NCBI RefSeq assembly: GCF_000714535.1
Contig: NZ_AUND01000012.1
Location: 434,001 to 498,000 of the forward strand
DNA length: 64,000 bases
Direction: 5' to 3'
From: Thioclava pacifica DSM 10166
Lineage (GTDB): Bacteria > Pseudomonadota > Alphaproteobacteria > Rhodobacterales > Rhodobacteraceae
In this document: positions 12,642-22,526 of the stretch, one piece after another
Position numbering within the stretch: the stretch's first letter is position 1
How the letters are laid out: each line of letters begins with the position of its first letter
Notes under the pieces: generated by a model
Told to the model about the DNA's origin: nothing
What the model saw: only the letters and a program-made list of their open reading frames with translations
The model's database searches: none
Translations under genes and position numbers: made by a program

Positions 12642-13829
12642 TCACTTCGTGTAGCGCTGCGCCCAATCCTCGGTGAGCTTGGTCATCCAGCTCGGATGCG
12701 GCTCGGACAGGGTCGGGCCGAGATCGTCGAGCGTCGGCAGCGCAGGCGCGGTCGGCAGCGCCGCGAAAGCCGCCTTCGCTGCATCATCCAGCTTGGAAGG
12801 ATCGAGCACCGAGAAACTGCCCAGCACGCGGATGTCCTGCATATGCGCCTGCGTGGCCGGGTCGAGCAGGAAATTCGCCACCAGCTCCGCCCCCGCCTTA
12901 TGCGCCGCGTTATAGGGGATCGCGACATAGGAGATATTCCCGATCGTGCCCCCCTCCGGCACCCAGACCCGGACCGAGGGCGGCAGCACGCCCTGCTCGA
13001 TCATCGCCGCCGGGGCGGCCGGGTCGAAATGCATCCCGAAATCGACCTCTCCATCGGCCAGCAATTGCGCCTGCACGCTCTCGTTTTCCGGGAAAGCCGT
13101 GCCCTCGCGCCACATGAACGGGCGCAGCGCGTCATACCAGGCCCAGAGCGGCGCGGTCTCTTTCGCATAACCCGCATCGGTGACGGGCTGCGACAGTGCC
13201 GCCGGATCGAGCGCCATCTCGACCAGCGCCTGTTTGAGGAAGCTCGCGCCGATGAAATTCGACGGGTTGGGATGGGTGAAACGGCCCGGATGCGCCTTGG
13301 CCCAGTCCAGCAGCCCCGCCATATCCTTCGGCGGCTCGCTCACCCGATCCGTGTCGTAATCGAAGACGAATTTCGCAAGCCGCCACGGGCTCTCATAGCC
13401 ATCGGTCGGAACGGTGAAATCGGTGCTCGCCGCCGAGCCCGTCGACAGATCGAGATATTTCGCATTCGGCAGATCGGCCACGAAAGGCCCATGCAAAAGC
13501 CCCGCCTCTTTCATCGCGAGAAAGTTCGGCCCGTTGATCCAGATGAGGTCCACCGCCCCGCCCTCATCCTTGCCCGCCGCCTTCTCGGCCTGCACGCGCG
13601 AGACGGCCTCGGCGGTGTCGCTCAGCTTCACCTGCTCGACCGTAACGCCGTATTTTTCCTGCATCTGCTCCGACACCCATTCGATGAAGGCATTGGTGCG
13701 CGGATCGCCGCCCCAGGCGTTGAAATAGACCGTCTGGCCCTTGGCCTCAGCCTCGGTTTGCGCCCAGTCGGCGAAAGCGGGCGTGGCAAGCGGCAGCGCA
13801 AGGGTCAGGGCGGACAACAGGAACTTCAT
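12642..13829 (-). CDS. ABC transporter substrate-binding protein, YnjB type
   Basis: Periplasmic binding protein of 395 residues. It begins with a Sec signal peptide (MKFLLSALTLALPLATPAFA) and continues WAQTEAEAKGQTVYFNAWGG, typical of the YnjB family. DLIWINGPNFLAMKEAGLLHG and PYNAAHKAGAELVANFLLDP are further family-like segments. The upstream extension of the frame overlaps the CDP-alcohol transferase and is rejected; GGAGAG precedes the chosen ATG. It is followed by the permease and ATPase genes and preceded (11 bp) by a CDP-alcohol transferase, as ynjF accompanies ynjBCD in E. coli. Ligand unknown. Confidence 0.92.
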   Translation of the reverse strand: MKFLLSALTLALPLATPAFADWAQTEAEAKGQTVYFNAWGGDPRTNAFIEWVSEQMQEKYGVTVEQVKLSDTAEAVSRVQAEKAAGKDEGGAVDLIWINGPNFLAMKEAGLLHGPFVADLPNAKYLDLSTGSAASTDFTVPTDGYESPWRLAKFVFDYDTDRVSEPPKDMAGLLDWAKAHPGRFTHPNPSNFIGASFLKQALVEMALDPAALSQPVTDAGYAKETAPLWAWYDALRPFMWREGTAFPENESVQAQLLADGEVDFGMHFDPAAPAAMIEQGVLPPSVRVWVPEGGTIGNISYVAIPYNAAHKAGAELVANFLLDPATQAHMQDIRVLGSFSVLDPSKLDDAAKAAFAALPTAPALPTLDDLGPTLSEPHPSWMTKLTEDWAQRYTK

Positions 13830-13840
13830 AGTCTCTCCGT

Positions 13841-14446
13841 TCAGGAAAACGCCCGCCAGCCCATCAGCCAGCGGGTCAGAGTGGTCACGAAACAGGCAGC
13901 AGCGAAGATTCCGGCAAGGATCGGGAAGGCCTGCGGGAAGAGGCAGATCGCCGCGAAGAAGAGGATCGTCTCGGCCCCTTCGGTCAGCCCGCCAAGGTAG
14001 TAGATGCCCTTGGTCGGGTAAGCGTCGGTGCTCATCTTCCGTTTCGCGGCAATCGAGGCGAAGGCCAGAAAGCTCGACCCGGTGCCGACGAAAGCGGCGA
14101 TCAGGATCGCGGCGGGCAGCGCGTTGCGCGCGGGATCGGCCAGCGCGAAACCCACCGGGATCAGCGCGTAGAACAGGAAATCGAGCGCGATATCGAGGAA
14201 CGCCCCGCGATCGGTCGGCCCCTTGATCCGCGCGATGGCCCCGTCGAGTCCATCCGCGATCCGGTTCATCAGGATCAACACAAGTGCCAGCCAATAGGCG
14301 TGGAAAGCAATCGCGGGGATCGCCAGAAGGCCCAGCGCGAAGCCTGCCACCGTCACCTGATCGGCACGCACACCGCGTGCGGCCAGCGCCTGCGCGGGCG
14401 GCTGCAACATCGCGCGCTGCAGGGGAAGGAGAGCGGCGTCGATCAT
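13841..14446 (-). CDS. CDP-alcohol phosphatidyltransferase family protein, YnjF-like
   Basis: Membrane enzyme of 201 residues that would transfer a phosphatidyl group from a CDP-alcohol to a second alcohol. The catalytic signature is readable as DGLDGAIAR followed by GAFLDIALD (about residues 65-90), with the DGxxAR and GxxxDxxxD elements present. Several hydrophobic helices fit the six-helix fold. The start is placed at 14446 rather than 14458 because GGAGG is well spaced there and the ATG overlaps the upstream stop as ATGA. Substrates are unknown. Its place beside ynjBCD-like genes repeats the E. coli neighbourhood. Confidence 0.88.
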   Translation of the reverse strand: MIDAALLPLQRAMLQPPAQALAARGVRADQVTVAGFALGLLAIPAIAFHAYWLALVLILMNRIADGLDGAIARIKGPTDRGAFLDIALDFLFYALIPVGFALADPARNALPAAILIAAFVGTGSSFLAFASIAAKRKMSTDAYPTKGIYYLGGLTEGAETILFFAAICLFPQAFPILAGIFAAACFVTTLTRWLMGWRAFS

Positions 14447-16557
14447 CCGCGCCTCCACGCCATGAATCGCTCCGCGAGCCGCAGCGTGCGCGGGTTCACA
14501 TGGGCCTGCCGCCAGCGCCCGGCGGCGTTCTTCGCGGCCTCGGACCAGCTCGGATAGACATGCGGGGTCGCGAGGATCTTGCCCAAGCCCAGCCCGTGGC
14601 GCATCGCCAGCACGAACTCGGCCAGCACCTCGGCGGCATGGGCCCCGCAGATCGTCACACCAAGGATCTTGTCGGAGCCCTTCGCGGTCACGATCCGCAC
14701 GAAGCCCTCGCCCGCGCCTTCGGCAAGTGCCCGATCCAGATCGCCCAGCGGATAGGTCGTGACCTCATGCGCGATGCCCTCCGCCTCGGCCTCGGACGCC
14801 GTCATCCCCACCCGCGCGAGTTCCGGCGCGGTGAAGACCGCATGCGGGATCGGCGCGGCATGGGCCTTGAAACGCCAGAAGGGCGCGGCCAGCGCATTCG
14901 CCGCCGCGATCCAGCCCTGATGCCCGGCGGCATTGGTCAGCTGCATCGGCCCCGCCACATCGCCCGCGGCGTAGACATTCGGCGTCAGCGTCTCGAGATA
15001 CTCATTCGTTTCGATCACGCGGTTTGCCGGGATGCCTAGCTCCTCCAGCCCAAACCCTTCGAGCCGCGCCTTGCGCCCGACAGCGACCAGCAGCGTGTCG
15101 AATTCGATCTTCGAGCCGTCCTCCAGCTCCAGCCATTTGCCCGTGTCGCGCCCGAAACGGATCGCCTTCGCGCCGAGCTTCAGCTCGACCCCATCCGCGC
15201 GCAACGCCGCCGCGATGGCTTCCGCCGCCTCCGCATCCTCGCGGATCAACAGCCGCTCCGCCGCCTCGATCAGCGTCACGCCCGCCCCAAGCCGCGCCAA
15301 GGCCTGCGCGATCTCGCAGCCGATTGGACCACCGCCAAGGATCACCATTTTCTCGGGCGGCGCGGCCATCGCTGCCAGCGCGTCCCAAAGCGTGTCCGAA
15401 GTCAGCGGCTCGACCTGTTCGATCCCTTCGATCGGCGGGATCACCGGCGCGGCCCCGGTCGCCAGAACGATCCCACGCGCGGTCAGCCGTTGCTCTCCGA
15501 TGCGCACCGTCCAGGGGTCTTCCAGCCGCGCATGACCTTCGATCACCTCGACGCCCAACCCTTCATACCGCTCGACGGAGTCATTCGGCGCGATCTGCGC
15601 AATCACCTCGGAAATGCGCCGCGTCACCACGGACCAATCGACCGAAACCTCCGCGCGCACTCCCAGCGCCTCGGAGCCGCGCGCCGCCCCCGCCGCCTTG
15701 GCCGAGGCGATCAGCGCCTTCGACGGCACACAGCCGAAATTCAGGCAATCGCCCCCCATTGGGCCTTCCTGCACCAGCGTCACCTTCGCCTTGGCCTGCG
15801 CCGCGACGTATGAGGCCACCAGCCCCGCCGCCCCGGCCCCGATCACGATCAGGTTGCGGTCGAACTTCGCCGGACGCTGATAGCCGCGATAGGCCCGCCT
15901 GCGCGCCCAGAGTCGCAGCACCGCCCGCGCCACCCAGGGAAACACCGCCAGCGCCGCGAACGCGCCCAGCAGCCCCGGCGAGACGATGCCCGACAGGCTG
16001 TCCAACTCCCCAAGCTGCGCGCCCGCCGCGACATAGACCGCCGTCCCCGGCAGCATCCCGAGCTGCGAGATCACATAGAACCTCCAAGCCTTCATCCGCG
16101 TCAGACCGAAGGCGAGGTTGATCACGAAGAAGGGCACCACCGGGATCAGCCGCAGCGAGAACAGGTAGAACGCACCATCGCGCGCCGCCCCTTTCTCGAT
16201 CTTCGCGAGCCTCGGCCCGAGCCGTCCGCGCACCCAATCCCGCATCAGGTAGCGCGCCACAAGAAACGCCAGCAGCGCCCCGATCGAAGAGGCAAACGAG
16301 ATCAGCACCAGCCCCTGCCAGAAGCCCAGCAGCGCCGCGCCCAGCAGCGTCAGCCAGACCGCAAAGGGCAGCGACAGCGCCGTCACGACGACGTAAGTCA
16401 CGAAGAACCCGATCGGCAGCGCAAGCGGATGCGCGTCGCGCCAATCGGTCAACCCTGCATGAAGCTTGCGCAGCAGATCGGGATCGGGATCGGCCACGAG
16501 CACCGCCGCGATCACCGCCAATGCGATCAGGATCAGGAATATCAGGGGCTTGCGCAT
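14443..16557 (-). CDS. TVP38/DedA-like membrane domain fused to mercuric-reductase-like flavoprotein
   Basis: A 704-residue fusion. Residues 1 to about 220 form a TVP38/TMEM64 (SNARE-associated, YdjX/YdjZ-like) membrane domain with hydrophobic helices and the segments SFASSIGALLAFLVARYLMR and LRLIPVVPFFVINLAFGLTR. From about residue 237 a class I pyridine nucleotide-disulfide oxidoreductase follows. Its FAD loop is NLIVIGAGAAGLVASYVAAQ, the redox disulfide is in GGDCLNFGCVPSKAL, the NAD(P) loop is VILGGGPIGCEIAQALARLG, and the C-terminal dimer region contains TPHVYPSWSEAAKNAAGRW. The C-terminal Cys pair that binds Hg in MerA is absent. GGAGG precedes the ATG. First gene of the ynj-like operon. 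Confidence 0.93.
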   Translation of the reverse strand: MRKPLIFLILIALAVIAAVLVADPDPDLLRKLHAGLTDWRDAHPLALPIGFFVTYVVVTALSLPFAVWLTLLGAALLGFWQGLVLISFASSIGALLAFLVARYLMRDWVRGRLGPRLAKIEKGAARDGAFYLFSLRLIPVVPFFVINLAFGLTRMKAWRFYVISQLGMLPGTAVYVAAGAQLGELDSLSGIVSPGLLGAFAALAVFPWVARAVLRLWARRRAYRGYQRPAKFDRNLIVIGAGAAGLVASYVAAQAKAKVTLVQEGPMGGDCLNFGCVPSKALIASAKAAGAARGSEALGVRAEVSVDWSVVTRRISEVIAQIAPNDSVERYEGLGVEVIEGHARLEDPWTVRIGEQRLTARGIVLATGAAPVIPPIEGIEQVEPLTSDTLWDALAAMAAPPEKMVILGGGPIGCEIAQALARLGAGVTLIEAAERLLIREDAEAAEAIAAALRADGVELKLGAKAIRFGRDTGKWLELEDGSKIEFDTLLVAVGRKARLEGFGLEELGIPANRVIETNEYLETLTPNVYAAGDVAGPMQLTNAAGHQGWIAAANALAAPFWRFKAHAAPIPHAVFTAPELARVGMTASEAEAEGIAHEVTTYPLGDLDRALAEGAGEGFVRIVTAKGSDKILGVTICGAHAAEVLAEFVLAMRHGLGLGKILATPHVYPSWSEAAKNAAGRWRQAHVNPRTLRLAERFMAWRRG

Positions 16558-16631
16558 GGTCCTCCGGCTGCTCTCGTCCCAGTGATAGAGACGTTCCGAT
16601 CTTTCCCCAAGTCGTTTTGGGTGCGACATAC

Positions 16632-16676
16632 GTTACGCGCTTTCTCTCGTCCGCGCGATTTGGCACTGTTACGCGC
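16632..16676. promoter_or_regulatory. Direct repeat GTTACGCGC in a divergent promoter region
   Basis: The 9-mer GTTACGCGC occurs at 16632-16640 and 16668-16676, 36 bp apart, in the 134-bp interval between the flavoprotein fusion (minus) and the amino-sugar kinase (plus). This is suitable for a regulator binding two direct sites. No regulator is assigned. Confidence 0.35.
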
Positions 16677-16691
16677 AAAACGGAGGCAGGG

Positions 16692-17504
16692 ATGCATTTT
16701 CTGGGCGTCGATGGCGGAGGCAGCGGGTGCCGGGCGGTTCTCGCGGATGCGTCTGGCCGCGTGATCGGGCGCGGCGAGGCAGGCCCTGCCAATATCGCGA
16801 ATGATCTCGAGGGGGCGCTCGGCAATATCCTTGCGGCCTGCCGGGAGGCGACCGGGGAAATTCCGCCGTCCGATATCCGCGCCGTGCTCGGGCTCGCAGG
16901 TGCCAACCTGACTCCGAATGGCGAGGCGCTGATCGCGCGCCTGCCCTTTCGCGCCCATGTCACGCAGGATGTGACGACCTCGGTGCGCGGCGCTCTGGGC
17001 CACGCGGACGGGATCGTCGCGGCCATAGGAACGGGGTCGGTCTTCGCACGCCAGATCGGCGGGAAAATCCACTCCATCGGCGGCTGGGGGCTGCGGCTGG
17101 GCGACGAGGCCTCGGGCGCCTGGATCGGCCGCGCATTGGGCATGCGCGCGGGCCGCGCCATCGACGGCTTTTGCGAGATCACCCCCTTCCTGCGCGCCTT
17201 CCTCGAAGAGATCGACGGGCGCTCCGGGCTGATCGGTTTCAGCCTGCGCGCCAGCTCTGCCGATTGGGCGCGCTTCGCCCCGCGCGTGCTCGAATCGGAC
17301 GACGCCGCCGCTGCCGAGATCCGCGCCGCCGCCGAAACGGAACTGCGCGCGGCGATCACCCTGCTGCAACCCGAGACGCCGCTTCCGGTGACATGGATCG
17401 GCGGGTTGGGCCCGTCGCTTGCGCTGGACGACTGGCCCCGCGCCGAGGCGAAGGGCAACGCGCTCGACGGCGCCCTCGCGTTGGCAATGGAGGATGCGTT
17501 TTGA
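16692..17504 (+). CDS. BadF/BadG-type ATPase, probable N-acetylglucosamine or glucosamine kinase
   Basis: A 270-residue sugar kinase of the ASKHA fold. GVDGGGSGCRAVLAD at the N-terminus is the phosphate-1 loop, VLGLAGANL the following element, VAAIGTGSVFARQ the phosphate-2 loop and GWGLRLGDEASGAWIG the family signature of GlcNAc kinases. It would phosphorylate GlcNAc (or GlcN) at C6 in the cytoplasm and feed NagA, encoded immediately downstream. GGAGG lies 5 bp before the ATG. The length suits bacterial members, which run about 270-300 residues. The exact amino sugar is not decided by sequence. Confidence 0.85.
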   Translation: MHFLGVDGGGSGCRAVLADASGRVIGRGEAGPANIANDLEGALGNILAACREATGEIPPSDIRAVLGLAGANLTPNGEALIARLPFRAHVTQDVTTSVRGALGHADGIVAAIGTGSVFARQIGGKIHSIGGWGLRLGDEASGAWIGRALGMRAGRAIDGFCEITPFLRAFLEEIDGRSGLIGFSLRASSADWARFAPRVLESDDAAAAEIRAAAETELRAAITLLQPETPLPVTWIGGLGPSLALDDWPRAEAKGNALDGALALAMEDAF

Positions 17505-18643
17505 ACAAGCTGATCCTGACGGCTGCACGCGTTTTCGACGGCGCTGCCTTTCATGAAAACCATGCGATTATGCTGGAACAGGGTCGAATTTCGGCGCTCT
17601 GCCCGATCGCGGAACTGCCCGAGGGCAAGGTGATCGAACTCCCCGGCGGCACGCTCGCGCCGGGCCTTGTCGATCTGCAGGTGAATGGCGGCGGTGGCGT
17701 GATGCTCGACGGGCACGCGACGCTCGACACGCTCGCGACGATCTGCGCGGCGCACGCTCGGCTCGGGGCCACGACGATCCTGCCGACGCTGATCACCGAC
17801 ACACGTGCGGCGACCCAGACCGTGCTCGCCGCAGGCATCGCCGCGGTCTCACGGGTGCCGGGCTTCGGTGGGTTGCATCTCGAGGGCCCGCATCTCGACC
17901 CCAAGCGCCCCGGCTGCCATCCGCCGGGCTGCATCCGTCCGATGGACGACGACGATATCGAGACGCTCTTGGAGGCCAAAACCGGGCTGCCCGCGCTGCT
18001 GGTGACGCTCTCGCCCGCCAATGCCACGCCCGCGCAGATCGCGCGGCTGTCCGAGGCCGGGATCGTGGTTAGTCTCGGCCATTCCGAATGCAGCTTTGCG
18101 GAGGCGCAGGAGGCGATTGTCGCAGGCGCGCGCATGGTCACGCATCTTTTCAACGCGATGAGCCAGCTTGGGAGCCGCGAGCCGGGCCTCGTCGGCGCGG
18201 CGCTGGCGCAGCCCGTCGCGGTGGGACTGATCGCGGACGGCATCCATGTCCACCCCGAGACGATCCGGCTGGCACTGGCCGCGAAACGTCAGGGCGAGAT
18301 CTTCCTCGTCTCCGATTCGATGGCCTGCGCGGGCTCGGACCTCGCCGAATTCACCCTCGCCGGTCGCCGCATCCTGCGCCGCGACGGCGCGCTGCGGCTC
18401 GAGGATGGCACGCTCGCCGGGGCCGATCTGTCGCTACCGCAGGCGGTGCGCTTCATGATCGAGACGGTTGGCGTGCCCCCCGAACAGGCGCTCGCCATGG
18501 CCACCCGAATCCCGGCCGAAGCGATCGGCGCGCCAGCGGGCCGGATCGCGCCGGGCCTTGCCGGGGATCTGGTGCATTTCGACGAAAACTGGTGCCTGAC
18601 CGGGGTCTGGCAGGGCGGTCAGGCGAAGTCTTCCACCGCGTAG
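17501..18643 (+). CDS. nagA: N-acetylglucosamine-6-phosphate deacetylase
   Basis: Amidohydrolase removing acetate from GlcNAc-6-phosphate in amino-sugar catabolism and cell-wall recycling. Its 380 residues match E. coli NagA. Metal and substrate motifs are [46 protein letters not shown] and the catalytic Asp in [12 protein letters not shown]. The start is a TTG at 17501 overlapping the kinase stop as TTGA, supported by GGAGG 7 bp upstream; no ATG fits. It forms a kinase-nagA operon and overlaps the end of serB by 25 bp in convergent orientation. Confidence 0.95.
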   Translation: MNKLILTAARVFDGAAFHENHAIMLEQGRISALCPIAELPEGKVIELPGGTLAPGLVDLQVNGGGGVMLDGHATLDTLATICAAHARLGATTILPTLITDTRAATQTVLAAGIAAVSRVPGFGGLHLEGPHLDPKRPGCHPPGCIRPMDDDDIETLLEAKTGLPALLVTLSPANATPAQIARLSEAGIVVSLGHSECSFAEAQEAIVAGARMVTHLFNAMSQLGSREPGLVGAALAQPVAVGLIADGIHVHPETIRLALAAKRQGEIFLVSDSMACAGSDLAEFTLAGRRILRRDGALRLEDGTLAGADLSLPQAVRFMIETVGVPPEQALAMATRIPAEAIGAPAGRIAPGLAGDLVHFDENWCLTGVWQGGQAKSSTA

Positions 18644-19491
18644 CCCTGAATATACAGAAGCGCGCTCAGATCGCCGAAATTGATCCGGATATCGCATTCG
18701 GCGGCCACGGACGGTTTCGCGTGCAGCGCCACGCCCGCTCCGGCGAGCTTCAGCATCCCCAGATCGTTCGCCCCGTCACCCACGGCCATTACCTGCGCAT
18801 GATCGAGCTTCAGTCTTTCCGAAATTTCCAGCAAAGCCTGAACCTTGGCTTCCCGCCCGAGGATCGGCTGCGAGGGTACACCGGTCAGCTTGCCTTCCTC
18901 GACGAGCAGCAGGTTCGCGCGGTTCTCATCAAAGCCCAGCGTCTCGGCGACATAGCCGGTGAACGCCGTGAACCCGCCCGAGACCAGCGCGCAATAGGCC
19001 CCGTTCGCCTTCATCGTCGCGATCAGGTCATGCCCACCGGGCATGAAGGTGATGCGCTCCTCGATCACCCGCGCGATGACCCCTTCGGGCAGCCCCTTGA
19101 GCAGACCGACCCGCTCGGTCAGCGCGCCCTCAAAGTCCAGCTCGCCATTCATCGCGCGCGCGGTGATCTCCTTCACGCGCTCGCCCACGCCCGCCACATC
19201 GGCCAGCTCGTCGATGCATTCCTGCTGGATCATCGTCGAATCCATATCCGCGAGCAGCATCTGCTTTTTTCGCCCCTCGGACGGCTGCACCACCAGATCG
19301 ACGCCGAGCCCCTGCAGCCCTTCCCAGGCCTCCCAGCGATTCGACGGCACCTGTTCGACGCAGAATTCCGCCGCCACATTGGGGTTGAGCCAGCGCGCAT
19401 CGCCCCCGCCCCAGGCACCACAAAGCGCATCGAGCGTGGCCTGATCCAGATTGGCCTCTTTCGGGTCGGCGATCAGCGTGGCGGTAAACAT
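18619..19491 (-). CDS. serB: Phosphoserine phosphatase
   Basis: HAD-family enzyme for the last step of serine synthesis, phosphoserine to serine. Its 290 residues have an N-terminal region resembling a degenerate ACT-like domain. The core motifs are the nucleophile in [20 protein letters not shown] (motif II), the Lys in GREAKVQAL (motif III) and [12 protein letters not shown] (motif IV). It is transcribed away from serC-serA, placing all three serine-pathway genes in 4 kb. Its 3' end overlaps nagA by 25 bp, so the two transcripts are antisense to each other there. Confidence 0.96.
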   Translation of the reverse strand: MFTATLIADPKEANLDQATLDALCGAWGGGDARWLNPNVAAEFCVEQVPSNRWEAWEGLQGLGVDLVVQPSEGRKKQMLLADMDSTMIQQECIDELADVAGVGERVKEITARAMNGELDFEGALTERVGLLKGLPEGVIARVIEERITFMPGGHDLIATMKANGAYCALVSGGFTAFTGYVAETLGFDENRANLLLVEEGKLTGVPSQPILGREAKVQALLEISERLKLDHAQVMAVGDGANDLGMLKLAGAGVALHAKPSVAAECDIRINFGDLSALLYIQGYAVEDFA

Positions 19492-19560
19492 GCGCGCTCC
19501 TTGGGGAATGTCGGTGGAAATGTCGGTTCCGTGACTTCAAGCGGCGCATTAGACCAAAAA

Positions 19561-19630
19561 TTTCCCTTGCGCCAGAGCAAGGGCGGGCGTAATGGCGGCG
19601 GTGGGACACCCTTCCCCAACGAAGGGCATA
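19561..19630 (+). promoter_or_regulatory. serC leader RNA with two hairpins
   Basis: Upstream of serC are two adjacent hairpins. The first has a 7-bp stem CCCTTGC/GCAAGGG with a 6-nt loop (19564-19583). The second has a 6-bp stem CCCTTC/GAAGGG with a 6-nt loop (19609-19626) and ends just before the ribosome site. The position and two-hairpin form fit the serC RNA motif described for alphaproteobacteria, thought to control serC-serA expression. I identify it from memory of the motif; its ligand, if any, is unknown. Confidence 0.6.
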
Positions 19631-19650
19631 TATCTGGAAGGATACCAGCA

Positions 19651-20796
<1,146 letters not shown>

Positions 20797-20865
20797 CTCC
20801 TGACAGATCGGCGGGCCTCCGGGCCCGTCCTTCCCCGATTTTCTGAAAATTCAAGGAGCTCCGAA

Positions 20866-22461
20866 ATGGCGCCCAAAGTTCTCGTCTCCGACAGCCTCTC
20901 CGAAACCGCAGTCCAGATCTTCCGTGACCGTGGCATCGAGGTCGATTTCGAACCCAAGCTCGGCAAGGACAAGGAAAAGCTCGCCGAGGTGATCGGCAAA
21001 TATGACGGTCTCGCGATCCGTTCGGCCACCAAGGTCACCGCGAAGCTGCTCGAAAACGCGACCAACCTGAAAGTCGTCGGCCGCGCCGGTATCGGCACCG
21101 ACAACGTCGACAAGGAAGCCGCCTCGAAAAAAGGCGTGATCGTGATGAACACGCCGTTTGGCAACATGATCACCACCGCCGAGCACGCCATCGCGATGAT
21201 GTTCGCGGTCGCCCGCCAGATCCCCGAAGCCGATGCCTCGACCCAGGCCGGCAAGTGGGAAAAGTCGAAATTCATGGGGGTCGAGCTGACCGCTAAGACC
21301 CTCGGCGTGATCGGCGCGGGCAATATCGGCGGCATCGTCTGCGACCGCGCGCGTGGCCTCAAGATGAAGGTTATCGCCTATGATCCCTTCCTTGGCGAAG
21401 AGAAGGCCGCGAACATGGGCGTGGAAAAGGTCGAACTCGACGAACTGCTCAAGCGCGCCGATTTCATCACCCTGCACGTGCCGCTGACCGATTCGACCCG
21501 CAACATCCTGTCGCGCGAGAACCTGCAGAAGACCAAGCCGGGTGTCCGCATCATCAACTGCGCCCGTGGCGGTCTGGTGGACGAGCAGGCGCTGGCCGAT
21601 CTGATCAAGTCGGGCCATGTCGCGGGCGCCGCCTTCGACGTGTTCTCGGAAGAGCCCGCCACCGAAAACCCGCTCTTCGGCCTGCCGAACGTGGTCTGCA
21701 CCCCGCACCTCGGCGCCTCGACGACTGAGGCGCAGGAAAACGTGGCGCTGCAAGTGGCCGAGCAGATGGCGAACTACCTGCTCGATGGTGCCGTCGAGAA
21801 CGCGCTCAACATGCCCTCGATGACCGCTGAAGAAGCGAAGGTCATGGGCCCCTGGGTGAAACTCGCCCAGCACCTCGGCGGCTTCATCGGCCAGATGACC
21901 GAGGATGCGATCAAGGCGATCAACATCACCTTCGACGGTGTGGCCTCGGAAATGAACCTCAAGGCGCTCGACGCCGCTGTGGTTTCGGGCATCCTGAAAG
22001 CGTCGCAGCCCGACGTGAACATGGTCTCCGCCCCGGTTATCGCGAAAGAGCGTGGTATCCAGATCTCGACCACCTCGCAGGATCGCACCGGCGCCTTCGA
22101 GGGCTACATCAAGGTCACCGTCGTCTCGGAGAGCAAGGAGCGCTCGATCGCGGGCACCGTGTTCTCGGATGGCAAGCCGCGCTTCATCCAGATCAAGGGC
22201 ATCAATATCGACGCCGAAGTGGGCGAGCACATGCTCTACACCACCAACGAGGACGTGCCCGGTATCATCGGCAAGCTCGGCACCGTGCTGGGCGAGCATG
22301 GCGTGAACCTCGCGAACTTCACCCTCGGCCGCTCGAAGCAGGGCGGCGAGGCGATCGCAATCGCCTATGTGGACGAGGAAGTCTCGCCCGCCGTGGTCAA
22401 GGCGCTCAAGGACAGCGGGAACTTCAAGCAGGTCAAGCCGCTGGAATTCACCCTCGGCTGA
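20866..22461 (+). CDS. serA: D-3-phosphoglycerate dehydrogenase
   Basis: First enzyme of serine synthesis, oxidising 3-phosphoglycerate with NAD. Its 531 residues make it the long type. A catalytic NAD domain (LGVIGAGNIGGIV near residue 145, NCARGGLVDE, and the His in VCTPHLGAST) is followed by the allosteric substrate-binding domain and a C-terminal ACT domain (DVPGIIGKLGTVLGEHGVNL), which usually gives serine feedback. AAGGAG precedes the ATG. It is the second gene of serC-serA and ends 21 bp before a strong terminator. Confidence 0.97.
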   Translation: MAPKVLVSDSLSETAVQIFRDRGIEVDFEPKLGKDKEKLAEVIGKYDGLAIRSATKVTAKLLENATNLKVVGRAGIGTDNVDKEAASKKGVIVMNTPFGNMITTAEHAIAMMFAVARQIPEADASTQAGKWEKSKFMGVELTAKTLGVIGAGNIGGIVCDRARGLKMKVIAYDPFLGEEKAANMGVEKVELDELLKRADFITLHVPLTDSTRNILSRENLQKTKPGVRIINCARGGLVDEQALADLIKSGHVAGAAFDVFSEEPATENPLFGLPNVVCTPHLGASTTEAQENVALQVAEQMANYLLDGAVENALNMPSMTAEEAKVMGPWVKLAQHLGGFIGQMTEDAIKAINITFDGVASEMNLKALDAAVVSGILKASQPDVNMVSAPVIAKERGIQISTTSQDRTGAFEGYIKVTVVSESKERSIAGTVFSDGKPRFIQIKGINIDAEVGEHMLYTTNEDVPGIIGKLGTVLGEHGVNLANFTLGRSKQGGEAIAIAYVDEEVSPAVVKALKDSGNFKQVKPLEFTLG

Positions 22462-22482
22462 TCTAGCTGAGGTCGGATACAG

Positions 22483-22510
22483 GGCCCTCCGCACCTGCGG
22501 AGGGCCTTTT
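22483..22510 (+). terminator. Rho-independent terminator after serA
   Basis: An 11-bp GC-rich stem GGCCCTCCGCA (22483-22493) with its complement at 22496-22506 is followed by TTTT. It closes the serC-serA transcript and lies 16 bp before the metallophosphatase ATG. Confidence 0.92.
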
Positions 22511-22526
22511 ACATTCGGGGATCAAG

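Noticed and set aside
10687-12676. Overlapping plus-strand frames of 391 and 553 codons rich in Arg, Pro and Gln
   Set aside because: Shadows of the permease gene. Composition is typical of antisense reading of GC-rich DNA.
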